Positions 12,191 to 24,088 of a stretch of DNA of 64,000 nt are shown piece by piece. A program made the translations under genes and the position numbers. Origin of the DNA: Parus major (Eukaryota > Chordata > Aves > Passeriformes > Paridae). A model generated the notes under the pieces. It saw only the letters and a program-made list of their open reading frames with translations. It ran no database searches and was not told the origin of the DNA. The stretch spans positions 13,279,706-13,343,705 of the forward strand of contig NC_031781.1 of assembly GCF_001522545.3 (NCBI RefSeq), read 5' to 3'. The number at the start of each line of letters is the position of its first letter. Position 1 is the stretch's first letter.

Positions 12191-12944
12191 CTTGACACAA
12201 GAAAATCTGATTTGTTGTGGCACACAGAACTGCTTTTCTCCAAGCCCAGCACAAACATCCATTCCTATGCTAGTGCTGTGTGGCTCTCAGGGCATGTGTA
12301 CAATCCACAGGACTCACTACAAGGTCACCTTGGCCAGCCTAAGATGTGGGATCTATCCCTGCTGCATTACTCCCCTTCTGTATCTACACTGTACGACATG
12401 CCCTGAAGTCTGTGATGATTTTTCAGGGTATGACATTAAGATCTAGCACAACTTGCCCAGTGCCAGGCAATGTTTCTCCCTTCCCAGGCCCTACTGACTG
12501 ACCTGGGTTTGGGTCTGGACTTGGCCATAGTGCAGGTTAGCAGAGGTGGGAAGAATGTTGGAGCAGCAGGAATGCAGGAATGGGGAGGATCATAGTGAGC
12601 AGGTTTTATACATCCAGAGAGAACAAGTCTGCCTCAAGATGGGAATATCACGAGGCAGCAGCCAGGCACTGCTGACAAGAGTCTGTGATGTGGATCTTTG
12701 CAGGCAGACCCTTCACCCTTACCTGACAACACAGACACAGGCCCTGCTGCCTTTACTGGTCAGGCTACACGTGTGCCCCTCAGCTGAGGCAGGAGACACC
12801 AACCCCACCCAAGCCCCACACTTCAGAGTAAAATACCATTAATTACCTGTCCTATGCAAAGCCAACAGCTCCTCGAGCCTTTTGAGATGGAAGGATGCAT
12901 GAAAACAGATCATTTTAATTACTCTCTGCTATTTCTGTGCTTAC
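12191..12944 (-). other. CADPS: CADPS intron between window exons 9 and 10
   Basis: 754 nt, GTAAGC…TTGTGTCAAG, phase 0. No further feature. Confidence 0.94.
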
Positions 12945-13008
12945 CCTTTCCAGCAGTGACAGAGTGGCTTTCAGTGCACCCTCTGGACGGCCAAACGGAA
13001 AGCAGTAC
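12945..13008 (-). CDS. CADPS: CADPS coding exon (window exon 9)
   Basis: This 64-nt exon encodes (R)[19 protein letters not shown] and ER, one of the most conserved strings in the CAPS family ([19 protein letters not shown]). The acceptor is TTTTTCTAG and the donor GTAAGC. Entry is phase 2 and exit is phase 0 after AGG. Too short for an ORF scan; found by homology and splice phase. Confidence 0.96.
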
Positions 13009-13816
13009 CTAGAAAAAGCACATCATCTTAGCATTAGACCAAGTGCACATGAACAAGCCTTTCCTGAGCTATAAGGATGCTTTCCTAAACAAGTCCAAGC
13101 AATTCTCTAGTCTCTCTGCCTGGAATGAGCAGTACTTCTATAGAGCAACTTTCTGAAAGGGTATTTTGGTGTAGATGCAGCAAAAGAGAATATGGGTTAG
13201 TAATAAACTGATAAATTTAGCAGTTTCTTAAACCTGAGTGTCACCTGGAGAGTTTTAGATCTCCTTGGAGAAATAATACCATCTTCTTGCAAAAATGGGG
13301 AGAAAAAGCTCCTCTGGAAAGGACATTTACTTCCACCCTGGTGCATTGCACCTGGCCATCACCCATCTGCATGTGAATGTGCACAGCCTGCCCAACCTGA
13401 CCAGCGTGCTGGGGACCATTCATCCTTTTTTGGGGGGGATATCAAACCTTTCTGTCCTGTGACATCCCTGCAGAAAGCCCTGCCTGTCAATACTAGAGGG
13501 AAAGTAAATGGGTAATAACTGAGCAGAGAGGAACAGAGAAATATGAGGATAAAAGATTTTTTGTTGTTATATTTTAGAAAAAATCCACAGCTTTACCATG
13601 CCTATGGGAGCAAGATGGTTTGAAATATCCTTTAAAGGATATATATTTAAAATCACACGCCAGCTATAAACATGCTTCACTGCCCTGTGTAGGTCTGTGT
13701 CACTTATGCAAAATTCCTGTGTGCATTCAAAACCTGCCTTTTGGCTTTGCTGCTTATAGGAAGGAGCTGTGAGGAAATCATTCCTCTCGCACTCAGCCTG
13801 GGCTCTGTGCCTTTAC
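13009..13816 (-). other. CADPS: CADPS intron between window exons 8 and 9
   Basis: 808 nt, GTAAAG…TTTTTCTAG, phase 2. No further feature. Confidence 0.94.
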
Positions 13817-13918
13817 CTGAAATGTGTGATCTGATTCTCCAGCAGCACACGAAGCCGCTCCTTGATCTCTTCAAAACGCTCTTTCTCATCCACGGTCACA
13901 GTTCCTATCCCGTCAGGC
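13817..13918 (-). CDS. CADPS: CADPS coding exon (window exon 8)
   Basis: This 102-nt exon encodes (R)[33 protein letters not shown] and AG of Arg. It forms a charged, predicted helical part of the CAPS region leading into the MUN homology. The acceptor is CTCCTGCAG and the donor GTAAAG. Entry and exit are both phase 2. Sequence is identical to remembered mammalian CAPS1. Confidence 0.97.
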
Positions 13919-14322
13919 CTGCAGGAGAAACGCCACAATGACTCAGACTCCACCCTGGGACCTCATTCCACAGCACACTGCCCCTTCCAAAAGGACCCTC
14001 ACCAACTCTGAGACCTGGGACACAGGATGTGCCATGCCGAGACAGGGGTGGCTGCCAAAGTAACAAAAATAAACAAATAAACAAGTACCCTCTCCCACAG
14101 TGATAATCTAGATGTGGACACCCCACTACCTCCTTATTTTAATTAATAAAGAAGTTGGGAAAAGCAGATTTCCCTCTAAATACAGGTATATGCAGGGAAT
14201 GTAATGTTAGCTCTCACGTCAGGATTGAGCTGGCTGCTGGCAAAATAGGGACTGAATTTCCCCAGAAAAATTCAGCCACTAATTTAACACAATTCACAGT
14301 ATAAAATAATATCAATGACATA

Positions 14323-14374
14323 TATATAAACATTAATAATATACATTAAACATTATATAAACATTAATAATATA
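14323..14374. repeat. 21-bp direct repeat in AT-rich DNA
   Basis: The segment TATATAAACATTAATAATAT plus A occurs at 14323-14343 and again at 14354-14374, with 10 nt between. It looks like a local duplication. Confidence 0.7.
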
Positions 14375-15039
14375 AAATTTTGCACTCCTTCCTAGCTGCT
14401 GAATCACCCCATTACAGAGATTTCTTGAAGTGAACCATCTTCAATATATTCTGCTGAAATGTGCCTGAAGAGTGACATGCACTTTGTATTGAAAATGCAA
14501 TGCCTCTTCAGTCCTTTAATTTTAATTTATAAAAATGAACACATTATGCAATTTATTGTAAATTTTCTCAGACTACTTGATGCTCCTCTATTTGAGGAGT
14601 GCACAGGAGTGTGTTGTGAGACACCCAGGTCTTGCCTGCTGCCTTGGGGTATTTCTCATCTTTCACAGAGCACAGTGTGCAGACAATCCCTGCTGAGGCT
14701 CTTCCTGGGGGCTGGATAATGCTGTGATCCCCGTGCTCTTCGGTCCCATACCTCTGCTGATGCCAACCCACCCAAGAGCAGAGAGCAGCAATCCCCTCCT
14801 TCTCCCCCACACGGCAAAATCCGCTGTGCAGCAGCATCCCGGGCGAGAGGGGAGAGCCTAATCCATCCCTCCAGCCAAGGGATCGGCCAGGCACACAATC
14901 ATTGGCACTGCTTCCATCGCTGGAGAGCAAAGTCTGTGGATTTGTGTACTCCTGGGCAACTCTGCTGGCACAGGCGATCTTTAGGTAACGTTAAGACATC
15001 TTGAAATTGAACAAATGTTCTTACTTAAAGGCCTCCCCC

Positions 15040-15180
15040 AGTGTTCAGCTTAAGCTGCATAAATCCGCACTACTAGACTGGTTTGGCTTTACAAAAGACT
15101 TGGCAAGGGATTACAAAGCTTCTAATGAACCTCCTGTCAGGGGTTAATTGGTTGGCTTTATTTTCCTCTTAAAGAATCAA
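15040..15180. promoter_or_regulatory. Possible conserved non-coding element
   Basis: Contains CTTTACAAAAG, GGGATTACAAAG (OTX-like GGATTA plus a TCF/SOX-like ACAAAG) and GGTTAATTGG in about 100 nt, with no open frame. Suggestive only. Confidence 0.2.
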
Positions 15181-17929
15181 AGGCCCTAAACTTAAAAAGG
15201 AAAAAAAAAAAATCTATAAAAAAATTAAAATCTATAAAATCTGTGCAATCACTTCTCCTCGACCCTACATTTAGTAGGCTCTTAATATCATAAATATGAA
15301 CTCTGATATTCCAACACAGGTGAATAAACCATTAAAACATTTGGGAAGAGGAACTTGCAAACCGTACATGATATTTACTGCAAAATTTTAAAGCTAAATA
15401 TACATTAAATAAAACTTGCAACATGGACACAGAAAGAGACTTGAATACCAGGGCATGTATTTAAAGTTAAACAGCATTTAATCAGAATCTTTATTTGATT
15501 ATTTGCCAAATTCAGTTGTGTATTAAGGAAAAAAACAGGAAAAAAAGATTTAGGCTGAAACTTGGATAAAATGTCTCAGCTGGGGAACACATTTCATAAA
15601 CAATTTTGGAAGTATGGATCTGGTCTCATTAGTAACTAATTAGTACTAGTTATTTTGAAAAAATGAGCAAGCCACAAAAAACCCAAATTAGATATTGAGC
15701 AAAAATTAATGTCTTAACATGCTTAATATAATTTATTCCAAAGTTCCATAAAATATTTAATATTCAGATAGAGATGTCCGTGCCTTTTGTGATGCTGTGC
15801 ACCTCACAGTGCCTGGTTTGCTCCCAGGCAGAGAGAGATAATTCAAGGCAGACCACAATAAATGCCATATATTAAGGTGCAGGGTTGAAGCCCTCATTTG
15901 ACTTTTGGCATTTGGTCCTTGCCCTGTACCCACAACAGCTCAGAGTGTCACTGGGTTAATTGTATCAGCACTGACAAACGAGGCAGTAAAAGCTGCCTGC
16001 CCTGGCAGTGATTTGCTGTGGGACTGGAAATGGTCTTAAAATTGTGTTACCCTTTGCTGGGTCAATAACCTCAAGTGGTGAGATTTAATGGCAGGCTCTG
16101 ACAGCTCGGGCTGGGCTGCAGCCCTCTCACATGAATCTCAGCTTCTCACTGTACTCAAAGCACTCACCATGTAAGAACCTGTGGTGGGCACCCAGCACAG
16201 GCTGACCTGACAGCATCAGCTGTGTCCTGGCTGGGCAGTGGCAGCTCTGCAAGCATCACTCACCCACACAAAGACAAAGGGTGAGCTCTGGAGAGAAAAC
16301 CTCTGGCAGCTTTTGCCCAAGTTACAACATCTGAAGGGATGCCAACAAAATCCCTAAGTCACACACACACACAGTGAAAGCTTAATCCTTTGGTCTTCCC
16401 CTTTCTTGGGACCTGTGTGAGCCAGGAGGACATAAACCCAGTGGCTCTGGCCTCTGGTCCCTCCGTGCCGGGTGTGAGCACCAGCCGCTCCCATGTCGCA
16501 TGCAAACTTGAGACAATCCACAGGTCAGCTGTAGCCATTTTTGGAGCAGTGTGGATGTCTGGAAGGGCCTGCCAAGCGAGAGCCATCACCACGGCAAGGA
16601 CTCCCTTTCTCACCCAGCTGTGGACTATATTGCATCTGACATGATGAGCATCTCTTGAATCTACCTTTCAGATTTTCGGCAAACCATTTTCTCACTGTCC
16701 TTCACAAAGTTGACATTTTCGGCAGCATGATAGGAAAGATGTCATGTCGGCTGCTTTTCAAGTTGTTGTCACAGTGGTTAGCACCAGTTCTGTCATCTTT
16801 GCTTTCCTCACAATCCCCCATCTTGAGCCATGTCACAAATAATAATACTTCCGATGTTTTTGTCAAATTTCAAATACTATAACCCAGTTGCACATCTTTG
16901 GATTTACTAGTTATGTTAATCTTTGTTGCTCATCTTCCCAGAAGCTGAAGCATTAGAAACTCATTAATTAGTGACAAATGCAGGATATAGATAGAACTGG
17001 AAAAACACTACCCAAAGCCTTCCACTTAATTTATTAGCTCGATAATTTTGAAACCTAATTAAATATTCAAGTCAAATATACTTTGAAAATATAATCTTTC
17101 TGAGGGAACATATTTATTTTCCCTTTTGCAAGAACACAAAGGGTAACTTAGCATCACTGTAATTTAAGATTCACTTCTGTGCTCTAGACAATTTAAGTAC
17201 ATGGCTGATAGGGCTGAAAAAAATCTCCAGGAGAAGCTCAAGGTGTACAGCTCATTCTGATGCTTATTGGCAATTTTATTCTCAGCAAAGGTCTCTCTTT
17301 CAGCTCAACTTTGGTATTAGCTTTTTGATCTCACGGACAGAAGCACCAACTCCTCCAGTGAGCAGCATCTCTCGAAGCTGCAGGAACTGATGTTGTCACA
17401 CACAATCCACAACCACATCACTATTGCACTGAAGCAGTGATGAGAAGTGAGAGGAGAGCAAAAGGGTGGAACAGAAGTTTTGGATGTACATGGTATATAC
17501 AAATGCACGAGGGACAAAATGGGTTTGGGTCTATGAATTCAGTTGGACAAACAACATTAATGTCTCCATCTGTGTGGAGACACAATTCCATCCAATTCTC
17601 TATGGCTCCTGCTCACGGGTACTTGAGGTGTACGGCAGAAGCTGTGGGCAGAGAGGGAAGCAGAAGGGCAAAAAAGGCATGAAAAATAACTAACGAGATT
17701 TTTAATTATAAGTAAACAAGTTTCAGATCACTCCTTCTGCTGCAGATTCACTGTGTTGGCTCTAAACTAGTAAATTCCCACTGTAAATATTTCATATGAA
17801 AAGTTTTAAATGCCACTTTCCTAATCCCCCCATGTTTTTAAGTTTTAAGCCACAAAAACAACAACATCAACAAAGCAGGTGGTGAAATTTAAAAAAAAGG
17901 GTTGCAATTTAAACAGCAAAAATGATAGT

Positions 17930-18240
17930 CCTTGTTTAGCTTAGATGGTTTGTGCAAATTCCGGGGTTAATTATAAATTATAATTAGGACCTGTGATCCT
18001 AAGGCCACTGCTTTATTCTACAAGTCCCGCCTCCCCCCATGCCCTTTTCTAATTATACCCGGTGCCCCCAGGGCTAGTTATGCTGCTAAAACAAATATAT
18101 CAAAATGATTTTTTAACAAAGACTAATATATGAAGCAATAGCATGCATTTGTATGCAATTATAAATATACAGTATAGCTCCAGCGCGTTAATCTCTTTGA
18201 CATAAGCCTCCATGAAATACCACGTCGGCTTCTAAATGAA
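17930..18240. promoter_or_regulatory. Probable conserved non-coding element with homeodomain/POU motifs
   Basis: Dense AT-core motifs: GGTTAATTATAAATTATAAT near 17966, TGCAAATT near 17953 (octamer half), TCTAATTATA near 18048, and GCATGCATTTGTATGCAATT near 18141. Interspersed CpGs survive (CCGGGG, CCCGGT, AGCGCG, CACGTCGG). This mix of preserved CpG and homeodomain sites in an intron is typical of developmental enhancers, but conservation cannot be seen from one sequence. Confidence 0.35.
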
Positions 18241-18499
18241 AAGACATATCATCTTTTACACCTTTTATGTTTAACTTGTCTACACTTTTTTTTTTTACTG
18301 GGGAAAATATTGCTTACACGTAGCAAACAGATCTTTGCACGCACTGTGAGCCCTGGCATGCAGAGCCAAGGGAAAAAAAACAATGTCAAAAACTGATGCA
18401 AATAATTTGATTTTTTAAGTAACAACTCAAATATAAAACACGTGCTGCCTTCAGCTCCCTTGCTGGTTGCCAGGTGCAGCACATATGAGCTATACAGTA

Positions 18500-19260
18500 A
18501 ACATCGATGATTAGTGCCTTGGACGGCATGTGTCAGGAGAGGCTTTCGCAGGATCCCTCGCAGGAGGAGTTGCCTGCGCAGTCCCACCGGTTGCACGAGG
18601 ACGGGCTCTGGGGATGTGGGCAGGATCATCTGGGGATGTGGGCAGGATGTGATCTGCCTCTCACATCTCCCCCAGCGGACCAGACCTGAAAGAGTCCACC
18701 TGCCTACACCCCCGGGAAAAAAAGCGTATTCAGCAAACACCGCTTTTCCCCAGCTCCCCTTTCTTCTGGGGACTCACCCCGTGCAGGAAACATCGGTGAG
18801 AAGCCCTTTGTTCACCTCGGGGCTCCTGGGCTGCCGAGCATGGGAACCATTCAATCTCCCAACTCCTGCTTTCCCTCCGCTCGGGCTCTCCTCCACGCCG
18901 CAGCGCCGAGCCAAGTCACGGCTCATCGATTCTCATGTGCGATCCGCACCCCTGACGCACCGCGCCGGCACCCGATGGTTTCTGAGCCCTGCCATCCTAC
19001 ACCTATTGTGATGAATCGTGTCAGCCTCCTGCGCTGAGCTGGTGACCTGCTGGTGGCTGGCAACCCAGCCCTTCAGCACAGGCAGCGCATCCCATCCCAC
19101 AGACAGCGGGAGCACCTGCTGTGTCACCACGGGCCGATGGTGGGGCTGGATGGGACACGGAGCCTCACGACAGGGTAGAGCATCACACCCTGCCAGGCTG
19201 AACCTGCCTCACTGCAGCCAGGGCGGGGCACCTGAAGTGGAAACTCAACACAAAGCTCTA
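18500..19260. promoter_or_regulatory. Intragenic CpG-rich stretch
   Basis: A GC-rich block inside an AT-rich intron. CpG density is highest at 18880-19020, where I count about 16 CpGs in roughly 150 nt. It contains a 22-bp tandem duplication (TGGGGATGTGGGCAGGAT twice at 18608-18648). No CADPS-frame exon is seen. It could be an alternative promoter, an orphan CpG island or an enhancer. Confidence 0.4.
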
Positions 19261-19491
19261 GGGGAGCACACGAAGATATCATGATAAAGTGTACTTTACT
19301 GCTTAAGGGAAAAAATAATCCTGTATTTCTTTTGTTTCAACTAGCTGTGTGGAAATCTTTATGTCAAACAGACCAGATATGTAATTACAATATAATGGAA
19401 AAAATTGCAGGTATGTCATGTAGAGTTTTCAATTCCTGAAGATTTATGACATTAGCATACTCTGCTGGGTTTACAGTTGTAAAACAGTAAT

Positions 19492-19509
19492 GATAGCTAA
19501 TTAGCTATC
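19492..19509. promoter_or_regulatory. 18-bp perfect palindrome with TAATTA core
   Basis: GATAGCTAATTAGCTATC equals its own reverse complement. The TAATTA centre is a dimeric homeodomain site of the paired-like/LIM class. A related half, CGAAATAGCTTC, follows directly. Function is inferred. Confidence 0.4.
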
Positions 19510-22500
19510 GAAATAGCTTCTTGAAAACAAGTTTGAGGCCATAAACTACAGTTTACAGAAGAAAGGGAAGTCACTAATATACCAAATTAATTAACAGAGA
19601 CACTCGTAGCTGCTTGCACCCTAGGTAAATAGTAGCTGAACGACTTGCAGAAAATTATGGTACTTGGTTGTTATTAGACTGAAAAGAATTCAGTCCAGCA
19701 TCCTGATTTTGATAAGCTCAGTCTGCTAATATTTAGCATGCAAACAATCAACATTTAAGGCTGATTTTTAAAAGTTTGGAATTAACAAGCACAAAAAGAA
19801 TTTTTCACAGTGCTAACTTTAACATTTAAAAATTAAGCTATTCTATGCCCAAATAAAAAAAAAATACACAAGTGAAACCAAGGTCATTCCTGAAAGCCAC
19901 ATCTTTCCAAGGGACAGGAGCCACTGCTCAAGATTTAGGCACTAACTTTGGACCTTTTCTAGGTCCAAAAGCTGAGCTCAACTTTCTGTTCCACAATGCT
20001 TCTTCCATGTGCAGACAGGGAAGCAGTGAGGCTCCTCTAACACATCACCTCTCTGTGTGTCAAACAGCACTGGCAGTACTGTCACAGCCCTCCGACATGA
20101 GGAGAGCAAAAAGGAGAGAGAAGGCAGGGAAAGACCTTGGTGACTATGTAAATCCTTTCAGAATTTAATCTCAAATCACAGTATCTTTTCAAAGCCCTTC
20201 CTGCTCCTGCCTTTACTAGTTCTCTGGAGCACTACTCATAAAGAAAAGCAACATAGTGCTGGTACCACAAGCAAAGAGACATCAATAAACATATGACATT
20301 TATTGTCAGATGTCTGGATAACCCTGTGACTTTACTACCTGTCACTTATGTAAATACTTCAGAAATCACATTTTTTCATAATGATAGATCTTTACAAAAG
20401 GCATCCTGTGACACCAAGTGCACAAAACTCCATTACCAACTAATGAATGACCACAACAATTAAAAAGCATTGAGTTCCTCATTCTCAATGAAGAGCAAGT
20501 ACGTGAGGACAGTAAATCATGTAGATATTGCTCTTGCTGGACCCTGCCTTCCTCACACCGTGAACTTGCATAGTCAGGTGTCCCAGGAGGTGAAACTTAG
20601 GGCAAGTAATTTACATTTAACTCCACGTCTACTTGTGAAAAATATGAAATTAAAAGAAAAATTATGTGGACTGTCATGCAAATAGCAGTGATTTACAGCC
20701 TTGGTATGCAGAGATCATGTCAGGGGTCTGAATAAGATACATGAGCCCAAAGGAGGGGGAGACCAAACTCTGACATGCAAGGCAACAAACTGTCCACAAA
20801 ATCCCATTTTGACCACTTCACCTGCTGGAGCTGCGGGGCCAGCCCGAAGCTGGAGCTGCATTTCCACCAGCAGCCTCCCTGCTCCCGTCCTGGCTGCGGC
20901 AGCACTGCCGAGGCGGGAGCCGGACGGGCGAGGAGGCATCATCCCCACACTGACACCTGTCATCCTGTCAGCCTTGACCTTCAGGCTGTCCTCAGCATCC
21001 ACAGCCTGCCTGCACTTCCCGCTGACTGCGAGCGACTGTTGTCTCGCTGCCTGACCTTATGCAAACACGATACAAACAGACAGCCCACCTCAGCTCCATC
21101 ACTGTCTGCTGCTAATACAGGAGATTGATAGCCACATGAAATTATCTCCCTGCTCGACCTTCATTACTGGGTGGCATATTCTGTCTGACAGCCAACTTCA
21201 TCCTGGGGAAAGCTAAACCACCCGTTCAGGGGTTTTTACTGTCTAAAAGTGAAGGAACTCTTCTTTATGAAGAAAATCAACACTTTTTCAGATTTGATGG
21301 AAAAAGAAGCCTTTGTTAAACACAAAAATGTCTTGTAACTCAGTCTTTCCCAGACCACTGTGCATCCCAACATCAACGCAATGCATGGACATTCCAAGAT
21401 GTTCTGTTGGGTGCTGTGCCGGGTCCTGGGGCACCTTGACAACTTTTACATGGAAAGTTTCAGCTCTTCCATGAGCTGGAAGTTTCCTGGGGAGAGCAGG
21501 GCCATCATAAGGCAATGAGCAATGTATGGACACAGCAGGTGGGAGGGAGGGACAGAGCTAAAGCGAGCGCGGCTTTACACACGGCACGGGTAAATACTGG
21601 CTTTCCATCCCTCTCTGCCAGCCAGCTCGCAAATGCACGATGCATGTGACCTCAACAGCTCTCTGAAAAGAAATCGTGACTCTTCCACTCAGATATTCAG
21701 ATTGCTTAGAGTAGACAAGAAAGATACAGAGTCGCGTTTTTCTCTGAGACCTCCTGTGGTCCCTTTCTGTGACCTTCTGGTAGCAAAAGGCAGACGCTGC
21801 ACCCCGCAGACTCCATAGCAAACTGTTGGGTGTTAAGCAGAGCCTGCCCTTGGTGGGAACACGCAATGCTGCAGCCTTGCAGCTCCCACACAGAGCCTCC
21901 CGCAATCCCCAGGCAACAGAGAGACGGCACAGACCAAGAAGGAACGTGAACCTTCAGCTTTCGGATGTGAAGTCAACTGTCAGCTAAAGACAGCTAAATC
22001 ATATAGCAAGACACCTCATTCCTTTCTTGGAAAATTTTAAATGAGTGACTGGAATAGCCCATCTGTGGCCAAACTGCCCCTCTGGCAGTGCCCAGCAGGT
22101 CCCCATACAGTGCAGCAGCCACACACAGCCCTGGACAGCTGTACAGCATGGGACTGTTTGAAAGCATGACATTTTCCTGTGCCCACATCTCTCCAGCCCC
22201 ATGGAGAGGGAAGTGTTGTCACTCTGGCCCATACCATCAGATACCTCCTGCCACCAACCCTGATGAAGAGGAAGCTTCAGCCCTGGCTGTACTGGACCCT
22301 GTGCAGGAGTAGCTGTGATGAGCATCCCACCTCCTCTCTGCCATGGGCCAGATGGGCTTTGAGCCAAGTTCTGTTCCCACACCAGCTGTCTGCTGGGATG
22401 AGTACTGCCTGGGACAAAGGGCAATGGGGCAGCCACTTCCACTGCCTGGTCCCATCCCCAAAACACCATATGAGCCATCTTCTAAACACACACCTAAGAA

Positions 22501-22682
22501 CCTAACTCTCAGATCCCCTACAGGACCTGGGTGCCCAGATGCTATCCAGCTCCCAGGAGAGCGTGTGACCCGAACTCAGGGGAGTCAGGCCTCCCTGAGC
22601 CATGGGATGCAACTGCCCAGTGTGCTCAGTGACTGAGGAGCCCTCTGCAACACACTCCTGTGCACTGCACACTTTTGCTTAC

Positions 22683-22838
22683 CTTTTCGGCTCTGGATTC
22701 GGCTGGGTTTTGGGCTCCTTCTTTTTTTTGGACTCCTTTTTGGAATCCTTTTTTGTCTCCGTTTCAGCGGCAGAGGCTTTGCCCCCGTCACCGTCTGCAC
22801 TTGGCTGTGACCCACCAAGTAATTCTGCCATGAGTTGG
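22683..22838 (-). CDS. Candidate undescribed 156-nt cassette exon of CADPS (lysine-rich insert)
   Basis: On the CADPS sense strand there is an acceptor-like CACTCCCCCAAG at 22839 and a strong donor GTAAGC at 22682. Between them lies an open frame of 51 codons plus split ends. It reads (S)QLMAELLGGSQPSADGDGG, then an Ala/Glu/Thr stretch, then KKDSKKESKKKKEPK, ending in PNPEPK-R. Eleven of 51 residues are lysine. Entry and exit are both phase 2, the phase of the host intron (AG|…|G), so inclusion would join GN-S-…-K-R-PDGIG without a frameshift. I do not recall this segment in any CAPS1 isoform. Caveats: the opposite strand is also open here, and the pyrimidine tract is interrupted by A residues. 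It could be a conserved non-coding element or an exon of another transcript. Confidence 0.35.
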
Positions 22839-23900
22839 CTTGGGGGAGTGATTGAAATGCGGGGGGCAAGGCCGGCAGCAAAAGCAAAAGAAACAAGAAG
22901 AAACATGAAAAACCTCAAAATAAAACAAAAGGAAATTAAGCTGAAAGGAAACAACAGAAATCATATAACAATTGGCAAGGAAAGAACGAATGAGCAACGG
23001 AAAGTCAGAACTAAAAAAGAAACTAAGGAAGCAAAACTTGGTTTCCATGACAAGATGTATGAAAGTAACTGCAAAAGCAAGCGACAGCCTTGCAATGTGA
23101 AACCTGGGCAATGTGTGTTGTAATTCAGGGTGGTATTTACCAGAGGGTACATGAAAACACCTAATTATTTTATAACATTCCATTCTTCAGCAACATATGT
23201 AGGATACAAAGTGATATCTCAAAGTATACAATATAAATTAACAGGAAAAAAAAAGCAGAAAAAGGAGCTGCAATAGATGCCACAGCTGTCAACAAAATAA
23301 ACGGAGAGGGGTGAAAAGCACAGCTCCAGTTCCTCCCATCAAAGATTTGTCACATTTGAGAGAAAGGAACTGTCTTCTGAAACTGAAATTGCTTTGTAAC
23401 AGAGCAAGATAAAAGTTTCAGTCATGTCTAAGCAATTTTTGAACTGATGTCACGTGGGCTTTAAATGAGACATGGGTGCCCAAGGGCTTAAAGCCCTTCT
23501 GAGCACTGAAGTTTGATACTGCTGAAAATTTCAGTGCTACAACTTGTCAGATCCTCTCGCACAGCAATTAAATCAGCACAGTGTATCATTTGCTTCTATT
23601 TATTCAACCCGTGACAGTCACAGGGATGCAACTGTATCTTGTTCAGAACTGCATCTTAGAAAGTGCCTGGGCAAGTAAGTTAAAAACCTTCATTTCTGGA
23701 TCCTCTATGTGCATTTTTACTGCTTACATTAAACAAGCAATGAAACAAACAAACAAACCGACTATGCCACTAGAAGTGCTGCTGCCAAACATCCACCGTG
23801 AGAACAAATTGGGGACTGTTGTGCATTATCCAAGGAAACCTATATTTGACAAAGTCATCCCTTGATGGCAGGGCGCTGCTAGCCAAGAAGAATTCCTTAC

Positions 23901-24088
23901 CTGTTGCCATGAACATGTGATGCACAAAAGGCAAAGCTGTAGTGAAGTAAGGTGGGGTCAATCATAGCTCCGTTTTCTGCGCGCTCTAGCAAATCTCTGA
24001 GGTAGCAGAGATGTCTGTGACAGCCTCTCACTCCATTACGTGCACAATACTCATCTAGCACAAAGACCTGGCCAGGACTAAACCAGCC
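23901..24088 (-). CDS. CADPS: CADPS coding exon (window exon 7)
   Basis: This 188-nt exon encodes [60 protein letters not shown] and GN plus AG of Arg. It is a cysteine- and histidine-rich conserved CAPS segment ahead of the MUN-homology region. [13 protein letters not shown] is the CAPS1 form; CAPS2 reads differently there. The acceptor is CTAAACAG and the donor GTAAGG. Entry is phase 0 and exit is phase 2 (AG|). The exit phase matters for the candidate cassette at 22683-22838, which accepts and returns the same phase. Confidence 0.97.

Larger units (their letters stand above)
13919..23900 (-). other. CADPS: CADPS intron between window exons 7 and 8
   Basis: 10 kb, GTAAGG…CTCCTGCAG, phase 2. 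It is the most structured intron of the window: the lysine-rich candidate exon (22683-22838), a CpG-dense stretch (18500-19260) beside an AT-rich homeodomain/POU-motif block (17930-18240), an 18-bp palindrome (19492-19509), and a 21-bp direct repeat (14323-14374). Confidence 0.9.

Noticed and set aside
18249..19011. Long frames on both strands in the CpG-rich block
   Set aside because: High GC lowers stop-codon frequency. No CADPS-phase splice sites and no recognisable protein.
22602..23123. 173-codon open frame on the plus strand, among the longest in the window
   Set aside because: It is antisense to the candidate CADPS cassette. Its translation mixes a Cys/Phe-rich start with a random Lys-rich end, has no family resemblance, and no promoter or splice context was seen.
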